A stretch of DNA of 8,429 nucleotides from Pseudomonadota bacterium (GTDB taxonomy: Bacteria > Pseudomonadota > Gammaproteobacteria > Acidithiobacillales > Acidithiobacillaceae). Each line of letters opens with the position of its first letter. Position 1 is the stretch's first letter. Shown here in pieces: positions 1 to 6,956 of the stretch. Made by a program: the position numbers and the translations under genes. The stretch is from positions 1-8,429 of the forward strand of contig JAKAVW010000124.1 of the NCBI GenBank assembly GCA_021827445.1, given 5' to 3'. The notes under the pieces were generated by a model. It did not search any database. It was not told the DNA's origin and saw only the letters and a program-made list of their open reading frames with translations.

Positions 1-2
1 CC

Positions 3-3000
3 GATCTAGCCGACATACTGCTCTCCATTTCCGCATCCTCTGGGCGGGAGGCAAAAGAGTATCTCAATTTTCCTGAATATTCCGTCACAAACATTTTAAC
101 TGCCTGTGACCCTCATTTCCGCCCCATCACCCTGAGTGGTGCACAACATGCGCACCTTAAGAATGCCTATGGCATTGATCGCTCCTTCGTCTTGGGTACG
201 GGGGATACCGACCATCGCAAAAACCTCAATGGACTGTTTCTTGCCTTCGCCAGTCTACCCAGCGAGATACGCAAAGCACATGCGCTCGTGCTTAATGGGC
301 ATGGAGTAGCGGCCCAGAAAACTTATTTCCTCGCATTGGCCCAGCAGGTTGGGTTGCGCGAAGACGAACTGGTTTTCACCGGTTATGTGTCAGATCAAGA
401 TCTGGCGCTGCTCTACAACGCCTGCACCCTGTTTGTGTTCCCCTCCTGGCACGAAGGTTTCGGATTGCCGGCACTGGAAGCTATGTCCTGCGGAACGGCG
501 GTGATTGCCGCCAACAGCTCCAGCCTGCCCGAAGTGGTGGGGCGGGCCGATGCCCTTTTCGCCCCGCGCGACAATGCCGCCATGTCGGCCAAAATGGCTG
601 AGGTGCTGGGCAACCCCGAGTTTCGCCAAGAACTAGAGCGCCACGGCTTGGCTCAGGCCAAAAGGTTCTCATGGGAAACGAGCGCCCAACGCGCCTGGCA
701 AGCGCTCGAAACGCTGCACCGCGAGCATCCAAAACCTCAAGTCATTCTCCCACTGCCCATACGACCTCGGCTGGCGTTTGTCTCCCCCCTGCCCCCCGAA
801 AAAACCGGCATTGCCGACTACGCCGCCGAACTGTTGCCCGATCTGGCGCGGCATTACGACATCACCGTCATCGTGCAGCAGGAAAAGGTTGAGGATGCCT
901 GGGTGCAAGCCAACGCGCCAATATGCGATGTGACCTGGTTCCGCTCTCACACCCAACAGTTTGACCGGGTGGTCTACCAATTTGGCAATTCTCCATTCCA
1001 CGACCATATGTTCGACCTCCTGGCCGACATTCCGGGCATGGTCGTGCTGCATGATTTTTACCTCTCCTGGCCCGTTTGGCACCGCGACGAGCATGGCCTT
1101 GCTCAGCATGGCTGGGCACGCGCGCTGCTGGCCGGGCATGGCTGGAATGCCGTGCGTGAGCGCATGCAAGTGGGCACATGGAACGACGTGGTGGATGTGG
1201 TCACCGCCTACCCTTGCAATTTGGCCGTGTTGCAACAAGCACAGGGCATCATCGTCCACTCAGACTTTTCTCGGCGTCTTGCGCGGCAGTTTTACGGAGC
1301 CCACGCTGCAGATGACTGGGCCTTGATTCCTCACTTGCGCCAGCCCGCCATACACGCCGACAAGGCAGAAGCCCGCAAACAATTGGGGTTGATGGAGGCC
1401 GAATTCGTGGTGTGCTGTTTTGGCGGGCTGGCACCTACCAAACTGAACCTCCGCATGTTGGATGCTTGGCTGGCGTCGCCGCTTGCGCAGAACCCTGTCT
1501 GTCGTCTGGTATTCGTTGGTGAAATTCAGGTGGAAGATTACGGGCAAGCCGTTCTGCAAATAATCGCTCAAAGCCCTGTAAAAGAGCGCATCACCATCAC
1601 CGGCTGGGCGGATATGGACACGTACCGCACCTGGCTTGCTGCCGCTGATGCGGGTGTGCAACTGCGCACCCTGTCCCGCGGCGAAACCTCAGGTACGGTG
1701 CTGGATTGCATGAATTACGGGTTGCCCACCATCGTCAACGCCCATGGCTCCATGGCCGATTTGCCGGCCGATGCCGTTTGGATGTTGCCCGACGACTTCA
1801 GCGACGCTCAACTTGTTGAAGCGCTGAACCACTTGTGGCTGGATGATCTGCGCCGCGCAGAGCTTGGTATGCTTGCGCTTGCATATATACGTACCATGCA
1901 TAACCCTTATCGTTGCGCAGAGCAATATGCAGTCGCCATTGAAGCTGCTTACGAGAAAGCCAGTAGGGGCATTGATAGCTTAACACACGCACTACCGCAG
2001 ATTACGCATCAACTCTCTCCTAGCGAATACGTCCATCAAGCCAGCACGCTGGCGGCCAATTTTCCACCCCAGCCGCGTAAACAGCAATTACTGCTCGATG
2101 TTTCTGAACTTATTCAAGTTGATCTTGGTACAGGCATTCAACGAGTTACTCGTGCGCTGTTGCGAGAAATTGTCCTTGCACCACCAATGGGCTGGAGTGT
2201 GGAGGCGGTTTACGCCACAACCGATCAGCCTGGCTATCGCTATGCACGTAAATTCCTAAGCCGGTTCTTGGGCATTCTCGACGACTGGGCCGAGGATGCA
2301 CCAGTGCAGGCTTGGCAGGGTGATGTATTTTTAGGACTTGATTTGCAACCTAATGTTGTGCAGGCGCAGGAGTCTATATTGCAAGCCTGGCATCGACGTG
2401 GCGTGGGAGTATATTTTGTCGTATACGATTTGCTGCCTGTCACGATGCCTGAGGTCTTTCCCCCAGAAGGTACACGGGATTTGCACCATCAGTGGTTATC
2501 GATGATTACGCATTTTGACGGAGCGTTGTGTATTTCTCGCGCCGTAGCCGATGAACTCTTTGACTGGCTTCAAACCTTTGGAGAAAAGCGGAAACGTCCC
2601 TACAAGCTGAGTTGGTTTCATCTAGGTGCGGATGTAGATAACAGTGCTCCTTCGCGTGGCACGCCAGCCAATGCCCCGGGAATCCTGGCTGCCCTTAACT
2701 CGCGCCCCACTTTCCTCATGGTGGGCACCATCGAGCCGCGCAAGGGCTATCTGCAAACCCTGCACGCATTCGATGCGCTCTGGGCGCAAGGCGTCGATGT
2801 GAATCTGGTCATTGTCGGCAAAGAAGGCTGGAAGCCGCTGCCAGACGACCAACGCCGCGACATTCCGCAGACCGTTCAAGCGCTGCGCAATCACGTGGAG
2901 CTAGGTGAACGCCTGTTCTGGTTAGAGGGCATCAGCGACGAATATCTGGAGCAGGTGTACGCTCACGCCACCTGCCTGATTGCCGCTAGTTTTGATGAAG

Positions 3001-4472
3001 GCTTCGGCCTGCCACTCATCGAAGCCGCCCGCCACGGTGTGCCGCTGCTGGTGCGCGATATTCCCGTATTCCGCGAAGTCACTGACGGCCACGCGCATTA
3101 TTTTGCAGACAGCCGCGACCCGCAAGTAATTGGCAAAGCCGTTCAGGAATGGCTGCCGCTTTTTGAGAAAGGCCAATACGCGCGCAGCGATGCCATGCCG
3201 CACCAGACCTGGCAAGACAGCGCCCGCCAGGTGCTGGGGGCCATTCTGGAAAAAACGCCATCGTACAAAACCTGGCGACCAGACGGTGTACGCCGCTACT
3301 GGGGTGCCGATTCGCGCCTGCACACCCAAGTGGGTGAACGCCAGGGCAAAGCCATGCGCACGACGGGCAAAACCGGATATTTACTTTATGGACCGTATGA
3401 GCGATTTGAGCCAGGGCGCTATCGTGTGCTTATTTCAGGGGATGCCAGGCATTGGTCTGGCTGTGAGCGCCTGGAAATTTGTTCAGATCAGGGTGCAAAA
3501 ATTCTAAATACTCAACCTCTGCAGGAAAAATCGGTCGAATGCTGGGAGCATACCTATTGGTTCGATCTTGAAATAGATTGCAAGGATTTGGAAATTCGAT
3601 TATTTGTCGACGCTGAAACAGATATCCGCGTAGAGGCTATTGATATACGCACCTTTGAAAAATCGATTTGTTTAGCTTATTTCGCCACGTCATCAGTTTT
3701 TGATCGCCTCAGTGTTTCTCTTAAAAAGCAGTTTGATTTGGGCATCGCCATCAATCATGATGTATTACTTGTCACAGACGATGATTCCCCAGATATATTA
3801 AAGGCGCACAGCTTAGATCGTTATTTTTTCGATAAAACAATTTCAGTTGATCCGTGGGAGTTGGACGTGAACTTTGGTCGGCAGTTTAATTTTTCAAAGT
3901 TGAGAAATGCAGCCATAATGTACGCAATGAAAAACAAGTATGAATACTTGTTTTTCTGTGACTCAGATACAGTTTTCACTTCGGATCATCTATTGCTCGA
4001 TCAAACAATAGAATTTGCAATCCCAAAGGTTTATTGGCAAAGATCAGAGAATGAGAGCATACACGATTCATTGCGTATCATTGAAAATGAAGAAAACCCA
4101 TTTTCGCAAGGTAATTCTTGGTTTCTTGTCTCCCGAAAAATATTTTCAGTGGCAAGATTCAATGAGGCAATTTATGGATATGGATATGAAGACATTGAAT
4201 TCTGGTCTAAGGTTGAGCATACATTTTCGCAAGTCTCTACAATTGAATGTGTTATTATTCATTCTTATCATCCGGTTGCCGATAAAAAAATAATTCCTGA
4301 ATTATTCGAGATAAATAAATTTATATATGAAAAATGTCTTGATCTTGCGAGGTCTGGTTTTCCGTCTTGCGGATTAATCTATGTGAAACCAAATTACATC
4401 GATGGCAGACTGTTTTTTGAGGGCCCAGAAATTTATCTCGAAGATTGTGTCATCGCAACCGACGGAATTTAA
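3..4472 (+). CDS. Multi-domain glycosyltransferase: three GT-B modules, beta-sandwich and GT-A module (5' end outside window)
   Basis: The frame is open from position 3 without a stop, so this is a partial gene; the TTG at 192 is not a believable start because GT4-like sequence precedes it. Module 1 (to about 720) has a DHRKN nucleotide-sugar region near 213 and the GT4 E-x7-E motif HEGFGLPALE near 450-480. Module 2 (about 760-1960) opens with SPLPPEKTGIADY and ends with a variant motif RGETSGTVLDC near 1675-1710. Module 3 (about 2080-3260) opens LLLDVSELIQ, carries MVGTIEPRKG at 2718-2750 and DEGFGLPLIE at 2994-3023. A predicted beta-sandwich (about 3297-3655) follows, then a GT-A module (about 3666-4472) with CDSD at 3957-3968 (likely metal-binding DxD) and GYGYEDIEFW at 4176-4205, like the C-terminal ED motif of galactosyltransferase/GalNAc-transferase families. 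The likely role is sequential sugar transfer in cytoplasmic polysaccharide assembly; linkages and donors cannot be told. The tail is AT-rich relative to the rest. Confidence 0.9.
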   Translation, partial: DLADILLSISASSGREAKEYLNFPEYSVTNILTACDPHFRPITLSGAQHAHLKNAYGIDRSFVLGTGDTDHRKNLNGLFLAFASLPSEIRKAHALVLNGHGVAAQKTYFLALAQQVGLREDELVFTGYVSDQDLALLYNACTLFVFPSWHEGFGLPALEAMSCGTAVIAANSSSLPEVVGRADALFAPRDNAAMSAKMAEVLGNPEFRQELERHGLAQAKRFSWETSAQRAWQALETLHREHPKPQVILPLPIRPRLAFVSPLPPEKTGIADYAAELLPDLARHYDITVIVQQEKVEDAWVQANAPICDVTWFRSHTQQFDRVVYQFGNSPFHDHMFDLLADIPGMVVLHDFYLSWPVWHRDEHGLAQHGWARALLAGHGWNAVRERMQVGTWNDVVDVVTAYPCNLAVLQQAQGIIVHSDFSRRLARQFYGAHAADDWALIPHLRQPAIHADKAEARKQLGLMEAEFVVCCFGGLAPTKLNLRMLDAWLASPLAQNPVCRLVFVGEIQVEDYGQAVLQIIAQSPVKERITITGWADMDTYRTWLAAADAGVQLRTLSRGETSGTVLDCMNYGLPTIVNAHGSMADLPADAVWMLPDDFSDAQLVEALNHLWLDDLRRAELGMLALAYIRTMHNPYRCAEQYAVAIEAAYEKASRGIDSLTHALPQITHQLSPSEYVHQASTLAANFPPQPRKQQLLLDVSELIQVDLGTGIQRVTRALLREIVLAPPMGWSVEAVYATTDQPGYRYARKFLSRFLGILDDWAEDAPVQAWQGDVFLGLDLQPNVVQAQESILQAWHRRGVGVYFVVYDLLPVTMPEVFPPEGTRDLHHQWLSMITHFDGALCISRAVADELFDWLQTFGEKRKRPYKLSWFHLGADVDNSAPSRGTPANAPGILAALNSRPTFLMVGTIEPRKGYLQTLHAFDALWAQGVDVNLVIVGKEGWKPLPDDQRRDIPQTVQALRNHVELGERLFWLEGISDEYLEQVYAHATCLIAASFDEGFGLPLIEAARHGVPLLVRDIPVFREVTDGHAHYFADSRDPQVIGKAVQEWLPLFEKGQYARSDAMPHQTWQDSARQVLGAILEKTPSYKTWRPDGVRRYWGADSRLHTQVGERQGKAMRTTGKTGYLLYGPYERFEPGRYRVLISGDARHWSGCERLEICSDQGAKILNTQPLQEKSVECWEHTYWFDLEIDCKDLEIRLFVDAETDIRVEAIDIRTFEKSICLAYFATSSVFDRLSVSLKKQFDLGIAINHDVLLVTDDDSPDILKAHSLDRYFFDKTISVDPWELDVNFGRQFNFSKLRNAAIMYAMKNKYEYLFFCDSDTVFTSDHLLLDQTIEFAIPKVYWQRSENESIHDSLRIIENEENPFSQGNSWFLVSRKIFSVARFNEAIYGYGYEDIEFWSKVEHTFSQVSTIECVIIHSYHPVADKKIIPELFEINKFIYEKCLDLARSGFPSCGLIYVKPNYIDGRLFFEGPEIYLEDCVIATDGI
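3297..3655 (+). other. Predicted beta-sandwich (carbohydrate-binding-like) module inside the large glycosyltransferase
   Basis: Between the third GT-B module and the GT-A module lies a stretch rich in alternating hydrophobic and aromatic residues (YLLYGPYERFEPGRYRV, then short strands ending near VEAIDIRTF). The pattern suggests a small beta-sandwich such as those that bind glycans or set chain length in multi-domain transferases. No catalytic motif is visible. The base composition changes inside this module: 40 of 60 bases are G/C at 3301-3360, 31 of 60 at 3421-3480 and 24 of 60 at 3481-3540. The fold assignment is inference from sequence pattern only. Confidence 0.45.
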
Positions 4473-4477
4473 GTCTT

Positions 4478-4576
4478 AGAAACCATCTGCGTTTACGAAA
4501 TGGTTGTGCAGATCGTCTATCCCACCCACGGTCTGACCAGCACAGGAGTACTCCCTTGAATGTTCGCGCCATATGA
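4478..4576 (+). pseudogene. Possible 3' relic of a lost gene ending in a stop/start overlap
   Basis: The 100 bases between the two glycosyltransferase genes contain an open stretch in a third frame, different from both. It ends with TGA at 4574-4576, overlapping the ATG (4573-4575) of the next gene as ATGA, the usual sign of translational coupling. The nearest Shine-Dalgarno-like AGGAG (4544-4548) is 24 bases from that ATG, too far for normal initiation, which also suggests the start once depended on an upstream gene. The encoded residues (ending PLNVRAI) match nothing I recognise. A chance overlap is quite possible. Confidence 0.2.
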
Positions 4577-5742
4577 ATCTGGGTGATCGCTCCTTGTTGA
4601 TTGATGTCACGCGCCTGATAGGGCGGGCGCGTAAAGAGCGAATGCCCACTGGGGTGGATCGCGTCTGTCTGGCTTACATCGCTTTTTTTCACCATCGTGC
4701 CCAGGCCCTGATGCAACATGGCGCCATCGCCGTGGCGTTATCGCCCGCCGCGTCATTTGCCCTTTTCGCCTGGCTCCTGGCTTGGCGAGATGGCAAGCCG
4801 CATCCCAGCTTGGGGACGACCATGGCCTGGTTGACGAGGCTGCCCTTGCGTTCCGTGCCTAACGGAAGTTGGGTATTGAATATGGGGCACAGCGGCCTGG
4901 ACCATCGCGGCTACGGTGCATGGATGGCACGCAAACGAATCCGCTTGCTGGTGATGGCCCATGACCTGATTCCCCTCACCCACCCCCAGTTCTGTCGTCC
5001 AGGAGAGGATGATCGGCATGCTGCGCGCGTGCGGGTGATTCTGCGTCATGCGGCGGGTGTCGTCAGCAATTCTCAACATACAGCGCGCGTTTTGCGACAT
5101 TACGCCCAGCAATGGGGCGTTACTCTGCCGCCCATCTCGGTGATTCCTCTGGGTGCCAACAATCTTCGACGCGCTCCACCCCCTGCAAGCCATGCGCCGT
5201 TGCCAGCGCCTTATTTCCTTATGGTGGGTACCATTGAACCGCGCAAGAACCATCGCTTTGTCCTGGATCTGTGGAAGGAGTGGAAAAGCCGCCGGGCTGA
5301 TGTTCCGTTGCTGGTGGTGGTTGGCCAGGTAGGATGGATGTGCAGGGATATTCAGGACCAGTTGCGTGAAGACGCGATCCTGAAGGATTCGGTGCTGGTA
5401 TTGCACCATTGCGGGGATGACTGTCTCTGGGCTTACCTACAGAACGCGCGCGCTTTATTGTTCCCTTCCCACGAGGAGGGTTATGGCCTGCCGCTGGTGG
5501 AGGCGTTGGCGGCAGGGATTCCCGTCATTGCTAGCCCGCTGCCCGTTTTCCGGGAGATCGCCGGAGATGTGCCCGATTATATCGAAACCTCGGATGCTTC
5601 GGCCTGGCTTGCCGCTTTGAGCGACTATAGTCTCCTCGATAGCCCCATGCGCCAGGGGCAACTGGAGCGCCTGCGGCATTTTTCTCCCCCTACCTGGGAG
5701 CAGCACTTTCAGCAGTTCACCGAGTTCATGAACCGCTTGTGA
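4573..5742 (+). CDS. GT4-family glycosyltransferase
   Basis: This 389-residue protein is a GT-B fold, retaining GT4-type glycosyltransferase, expected to transfer a sugar from a nucleotide donor to a lipid-linked glycan at the cytoplasmic membrane face. The N-terminus (LLIDVTRLIG, then GVDRVCLAYI) matches the opening of the third module of the preceding large protein. MAHDLIPL is at residues 128-135, MVGTIEPRK at 217-225, and the E-x7-E donor-binding pair is E302 and E310 in EEGYGLPLVE, followed by a PVFREI segment. The length is normal for the family. The ATG at 4573 is preferred because family similarity begins there and no in-frame ATG, GTG or TTG lies between it and the in-frame stop at 4534. 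A competing ATG at 4560 opens only an 8-codon frame. No terminator separates it from the preceding gene, so co-transcription is likely. The sugar transferred is unknown; a rhamnosyl or mannosyl transferase would fit the neighbouring gmd/rmd remnants, but this is inference. Confidence 0.92.
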   Translation: MNLGDRSLLIDVTRLIGRARKERMPTGVDRVCLAYIAFFHHRAQALMQHGAIAVALSPAASFALFAWLLAWRDGKPHPSLGTTMAWLTRLPLRSVPNGSWVLNMGHSGLDHRGYGAWMARKRIRLLVMAHDLIPLTHPQFCRPGEDDRHAARVRVILRHAAGVVSNSQHTARVLRHYAQQWGVTLPPISVIPLGANNLRRAPPPASHAPLPAPYFLMVGTIEPRKNHRFVLDLWKEWKSRRADVPLLVVVGQVGWMCRDIQDQLREDAILKDSVLVLHHCGDDCLWAYLQNARALLFPSHEEGYGLPLVEALAAGIPVIASPLPVFREIAGDVPDYIETSDASAWLAALSDYSLLDSPMRQGQLERLRHFSPPTWEQHFQQFTEFMNRL

Positions 5743-5787
5743 CCTTCAGGATTTACTCAACGACTGGGAGAAACCACTGGAATAAAG

Positions 5788-6159
5788 TCCCAGGCGACGG
5801 AAGTCTATAACCTGGGTGCCCAGAGCTTTGTGGCCACCTCCTGGGATCAGCCGATGATGATTACGTCATCGCCACCGGCAAGACCTGGACGGTGCGCACC
5901 TTTGTCGAGAAGGCCACCGCCCTTGTCGGCTTCGACCTGGAATGGCAGGGTAAAGACGAAAAGACCCAGGGCATCGACCGCCGTAGCGGCAAGGTCATCG
6001 TCCGCGTCAATCCCGCCTTCTACCGTCCCGCCGAGGTGGACATCCTCATCGGTAATCCCGGCAAGGCCAACCAGAAGCTGGGCTGGAAGCGTGAGGTGAA
6101 TTTTTGATGAACTGGTGCGGATGATGGCCGAGGCCGACTTGCGGCGAGTGGCGGGGTAA
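5788..6159 (+). pseudogene. gmd: GDP-mannose 4,6-dehydratase remnant (start and centre lost, frameshifted)
   Basis: Gmd converts GDP-mannose to GDP-4-keto-6-deoxymannose, precursor of GDP-D-rhamnose and GDP-L-fucose. Three pieces in different frames are recognisable. Piece 1 (5797-5853) reads TEVYNLGAQSFVATSWDQP, the segment after the cofactor-binding part. It jumps directly to piece 2 (5859-6104), which begins DYVIATG and ends NPGKANQKLGWK, the conserved C-terminal region. The roughly 150 residues normally between them, including the catalytic Tyr/Lys, are missing, and the frame changes at the junction (about 5851-5858). Piece 3 (6106-6159) reads DELVRMMAEADL and would continue piece 2 if one T of the T5 run at 6101-6105 were removed; as it stands TGA at 6105-6107 ends the frame. 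The first part of the enzyme is also absent, and 5743-5787 shows nothing recognisable. The gene cannot make active enzyme. The family assignment is confident from the conserved motifs. Confidence 0.9.
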
Positions 6160-6162
6160 CGT

Positions 6163-6303
6163 ATGACCTGTCTGCCGACCGGGGCGAACGGCTTTGTCGG
6201 CCAGTACGTGCAGGCGGCTACGCCCTGCACGCCTCTGCGCGGTAAACTGGATTTGCGCGATCAGGATGCGGTCTTTGCGGCATGCAATCCAAATATGGCA
6301 TAA
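6163..6303 (+). pseudogene. rmd: N-terminal remnant of an NAD(P)-dependent sugar-nucleotide reductase/epimerase (Rmd-like)
   Basis: This is a 46-residue frame starting three bases after the gmd stop (TAA CGT ATG), normal operon spacing. Residues 6-13 read TGANGFVG, the GxxGxxG dinucleotide-binding loop of extended short-chain dehydrogenases, followed by KLDLRDQDAVFAA, which fits the strand and helix after it. The protein ends after CNPNMA, where about 300 residues would be expected. Position next to gmd suggests GDP-6-deoxy-D-mannose reductase (Rmd), the second step to GDP-D-rhamnose. A GDP-fucose synthase or another SDR is possible, since only the cofactor loop survives. Homology stops at about 6285-6300, where the toxin-antitoxin module begins; its stop codon lies in that module's promoter. 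The usual Val before the loop is Pro here (LPTGANG), perhaps further decay. Confidence 0.7.
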
Positions 6304-6304
6304 T
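6275..6304 (+). promoter_or_regulatory. Predicted sigma70-type promoter of the parDE operon
   Basis: TTGCGG at 6275-6280 and CATAAT at 6299-6304 are separated by 18 bases, an acceptable sigma70-like pair just ahead of the antitoxin gene. The -10 element lies inside the left arm of the inverted repeat, as expected of an autoregulated toxin-antitoxin promoter. The assignment rests on consensus similarity only. Confidence 0.45.
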
Positions 6305-6341
6305 ACGCCAATTCATTCTCAAAGAAGGATAGTATTATGCC
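6297..6341. promoter_or_regulatory. Perfect 10-bp inverted repeat over promoter and antitoxin start (probable operator)
   Basis: GGCATAATAC at 6297-6306 is the exact reverse complement of GTATTATGCC at 6332-6341. The left arm covers the predicted -10 element and the right arm covers the ATG of the antitoxin gene (6337-6339). The ribosome binding site AAAGAAGGA (6321-6329, 7 bases before the ATG) lies in the 25-base loop. The arms are well placed to be bound by the ribbon-helix-helix antitoxin. If the RNA starts early enough to include both arms, they could also pair and mask the start codon. Confidence 0.6.
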
Positions 6342-6621
6342 TACGCGAAATGTTGTACTTACTCCTCACCAAACAACTTTTGTCGAGCAACTGGTTAATT
6401 CGGGGCGTTACCAAAACGCCAGCGAAGTTCTGCGCGAGGGCTTGCGTCTGGTCGAGCAACGTGAGCACGATGATGCGGTGCGCCTGAAAGTATTGCGTGA
6501 AGCCGTGGTGCTTGGTATTGAAGACATCGCGGCCGGCCGTTACACCGCCATGGATTCGACCGCTGATTTGCGCGCGCACATCAGCACCTTGACCAACCAG
6601 GCACTGCAAGATCATCAATGA
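6337..6621 (+). CDS. parD: ParD-type antitoxin (type II toxin-antitoxin, ribbon-helix-helix)
   Basis: This 94-residue protein neutralises the ParE toxin encoded next to it and, by family precedent, represses its own operon. Residues 4-9 (RNVVLT) fit the DNA-binding beta-strand and residues 22-38 (SGRYQNASEVLREGLRL) the signature helix of the ParD/CopG-like family. The C-terminal half is charged and helical, as expected for the toxin-wrapping tail. The ATG at 6337 is preceded by AAAGAAGGA at a 7-base spacing. The stop overlaps the toxin start by four bases (ATGA, 6618-6621), so the two are translationally coupled. The length is normal and no lesion is seen. A complete module among decayed genes suggests recent arrival or maintenance by addiction. 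Confidence 0.93.
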   Translation: MPTRNVVLTPHQTTFVEQLVNSGRYQNASEVLREGLRLVEQREHDDAVRLKVLREAVVLGIEDIAAGRYTAMDSTADLRAHISTLTNQALQDHQ

Positions 6622-6956
6622 CCAATTGGACGCTGCGCATCGCAAGGCAGGCGGAAGTGGATATCGTGGATATCCTTGCTTGGACTAGCGAGCAGTTTGG
6701 GGAGCGACAAGCGAGGATCTATGCCGAAACACTGAGCTTGGCATTGGAATTCCTGCAGGATGGTCCGGATGTCCCTGGTGCTAAACAACGAGAGGATATT
6801 GCTCCGGACATTCATGTCCTCCACATCGCGCGTGGCGGCCGCAAGGGTCGGCACTTTCTGGTTTTTCGTGTGGCCGGTGACTCGCTCATGGATGTGTTGC
6901 GGGTATTGCACGACAGCATGGATCTACCGAGGCATCTTGGGCAACGAAACCGATAA
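6618..6956 (+). CDS. parE: ParE-type toxin of the RelE/ParE superfamily
   Basis: This is a 112-residue toxin. Characterised ParE proteins poison DNA gyrase, though the target of this one is not shown. Residues 9-39 (from ARQAEVDIVDI through GERQARIYAETL) fit the two-helix N-terminal hairpin, GRHFLVFRV fits the central strands, and VLRVLHDSMDLPRHL (93-107) matches the C-terminal strand and end typical of the family. The last five residues (GQRNR, coded from 6939) look foreign: the same DNA in the +1 frame encodes the start of the methyltransferase. The toxin therefore probably lost its native stop or last codons at the insertion point and now ends at the first stop in the neighbouring gene. 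The core seems intact, so it is likely functional. Start ATG 6618 overlaps the antitoxin stop. Confidence 0.92.
   Translation: MTNWTLRIARQAEVDIVDILAWTSEQFGERQARIYAETLSLALEFLQDGPDVPGAKQREDIAPDIHVLHIARGGRKGRHFLVFRVAGDSLMDVLRVLHDSMDLPRHLGQRNR

Noticed and set aside
192..194. TTG as the real start of the large protein
   Set aside because: The same frame continues upstream to the window edge with glycosyltransferase-like sequence, so the start lies outside the window.
669..1259. 196-codon minus-strand open frame opposite the large glycosyltransferase
   Set aside because: It is antisense to clearly conserved GT-B sequence, has no recognisable domain and is explained by high GC codon bias.
4481..4505. 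Inverted repeat AACCAT/ATGGTT after the large gene as a terminator
   Set aside because: Only six pairs around a 13-base loop, low GC and no following T run; it could form by chance.
4753..5409. 218-codon minus-strand open frame opposite the standalone glycosyltransferase
   Set aside because: It lies wholly inside a well-supported gene and shows no family motifs.
5892..6107. A small intact protein gene
   Set aside because: Its residues are the C-terminal part of GDP-mannose 4,6-dehydratase cut by a frameshift; it is a piece of the pseudogene.
6760..6936. Upstream extension of the methyltransferase frame to ATG 6760
   Set aside because: This stretch overlaps ParE in another frame and is Cys/Trp-rich noise without methyltransferase features.
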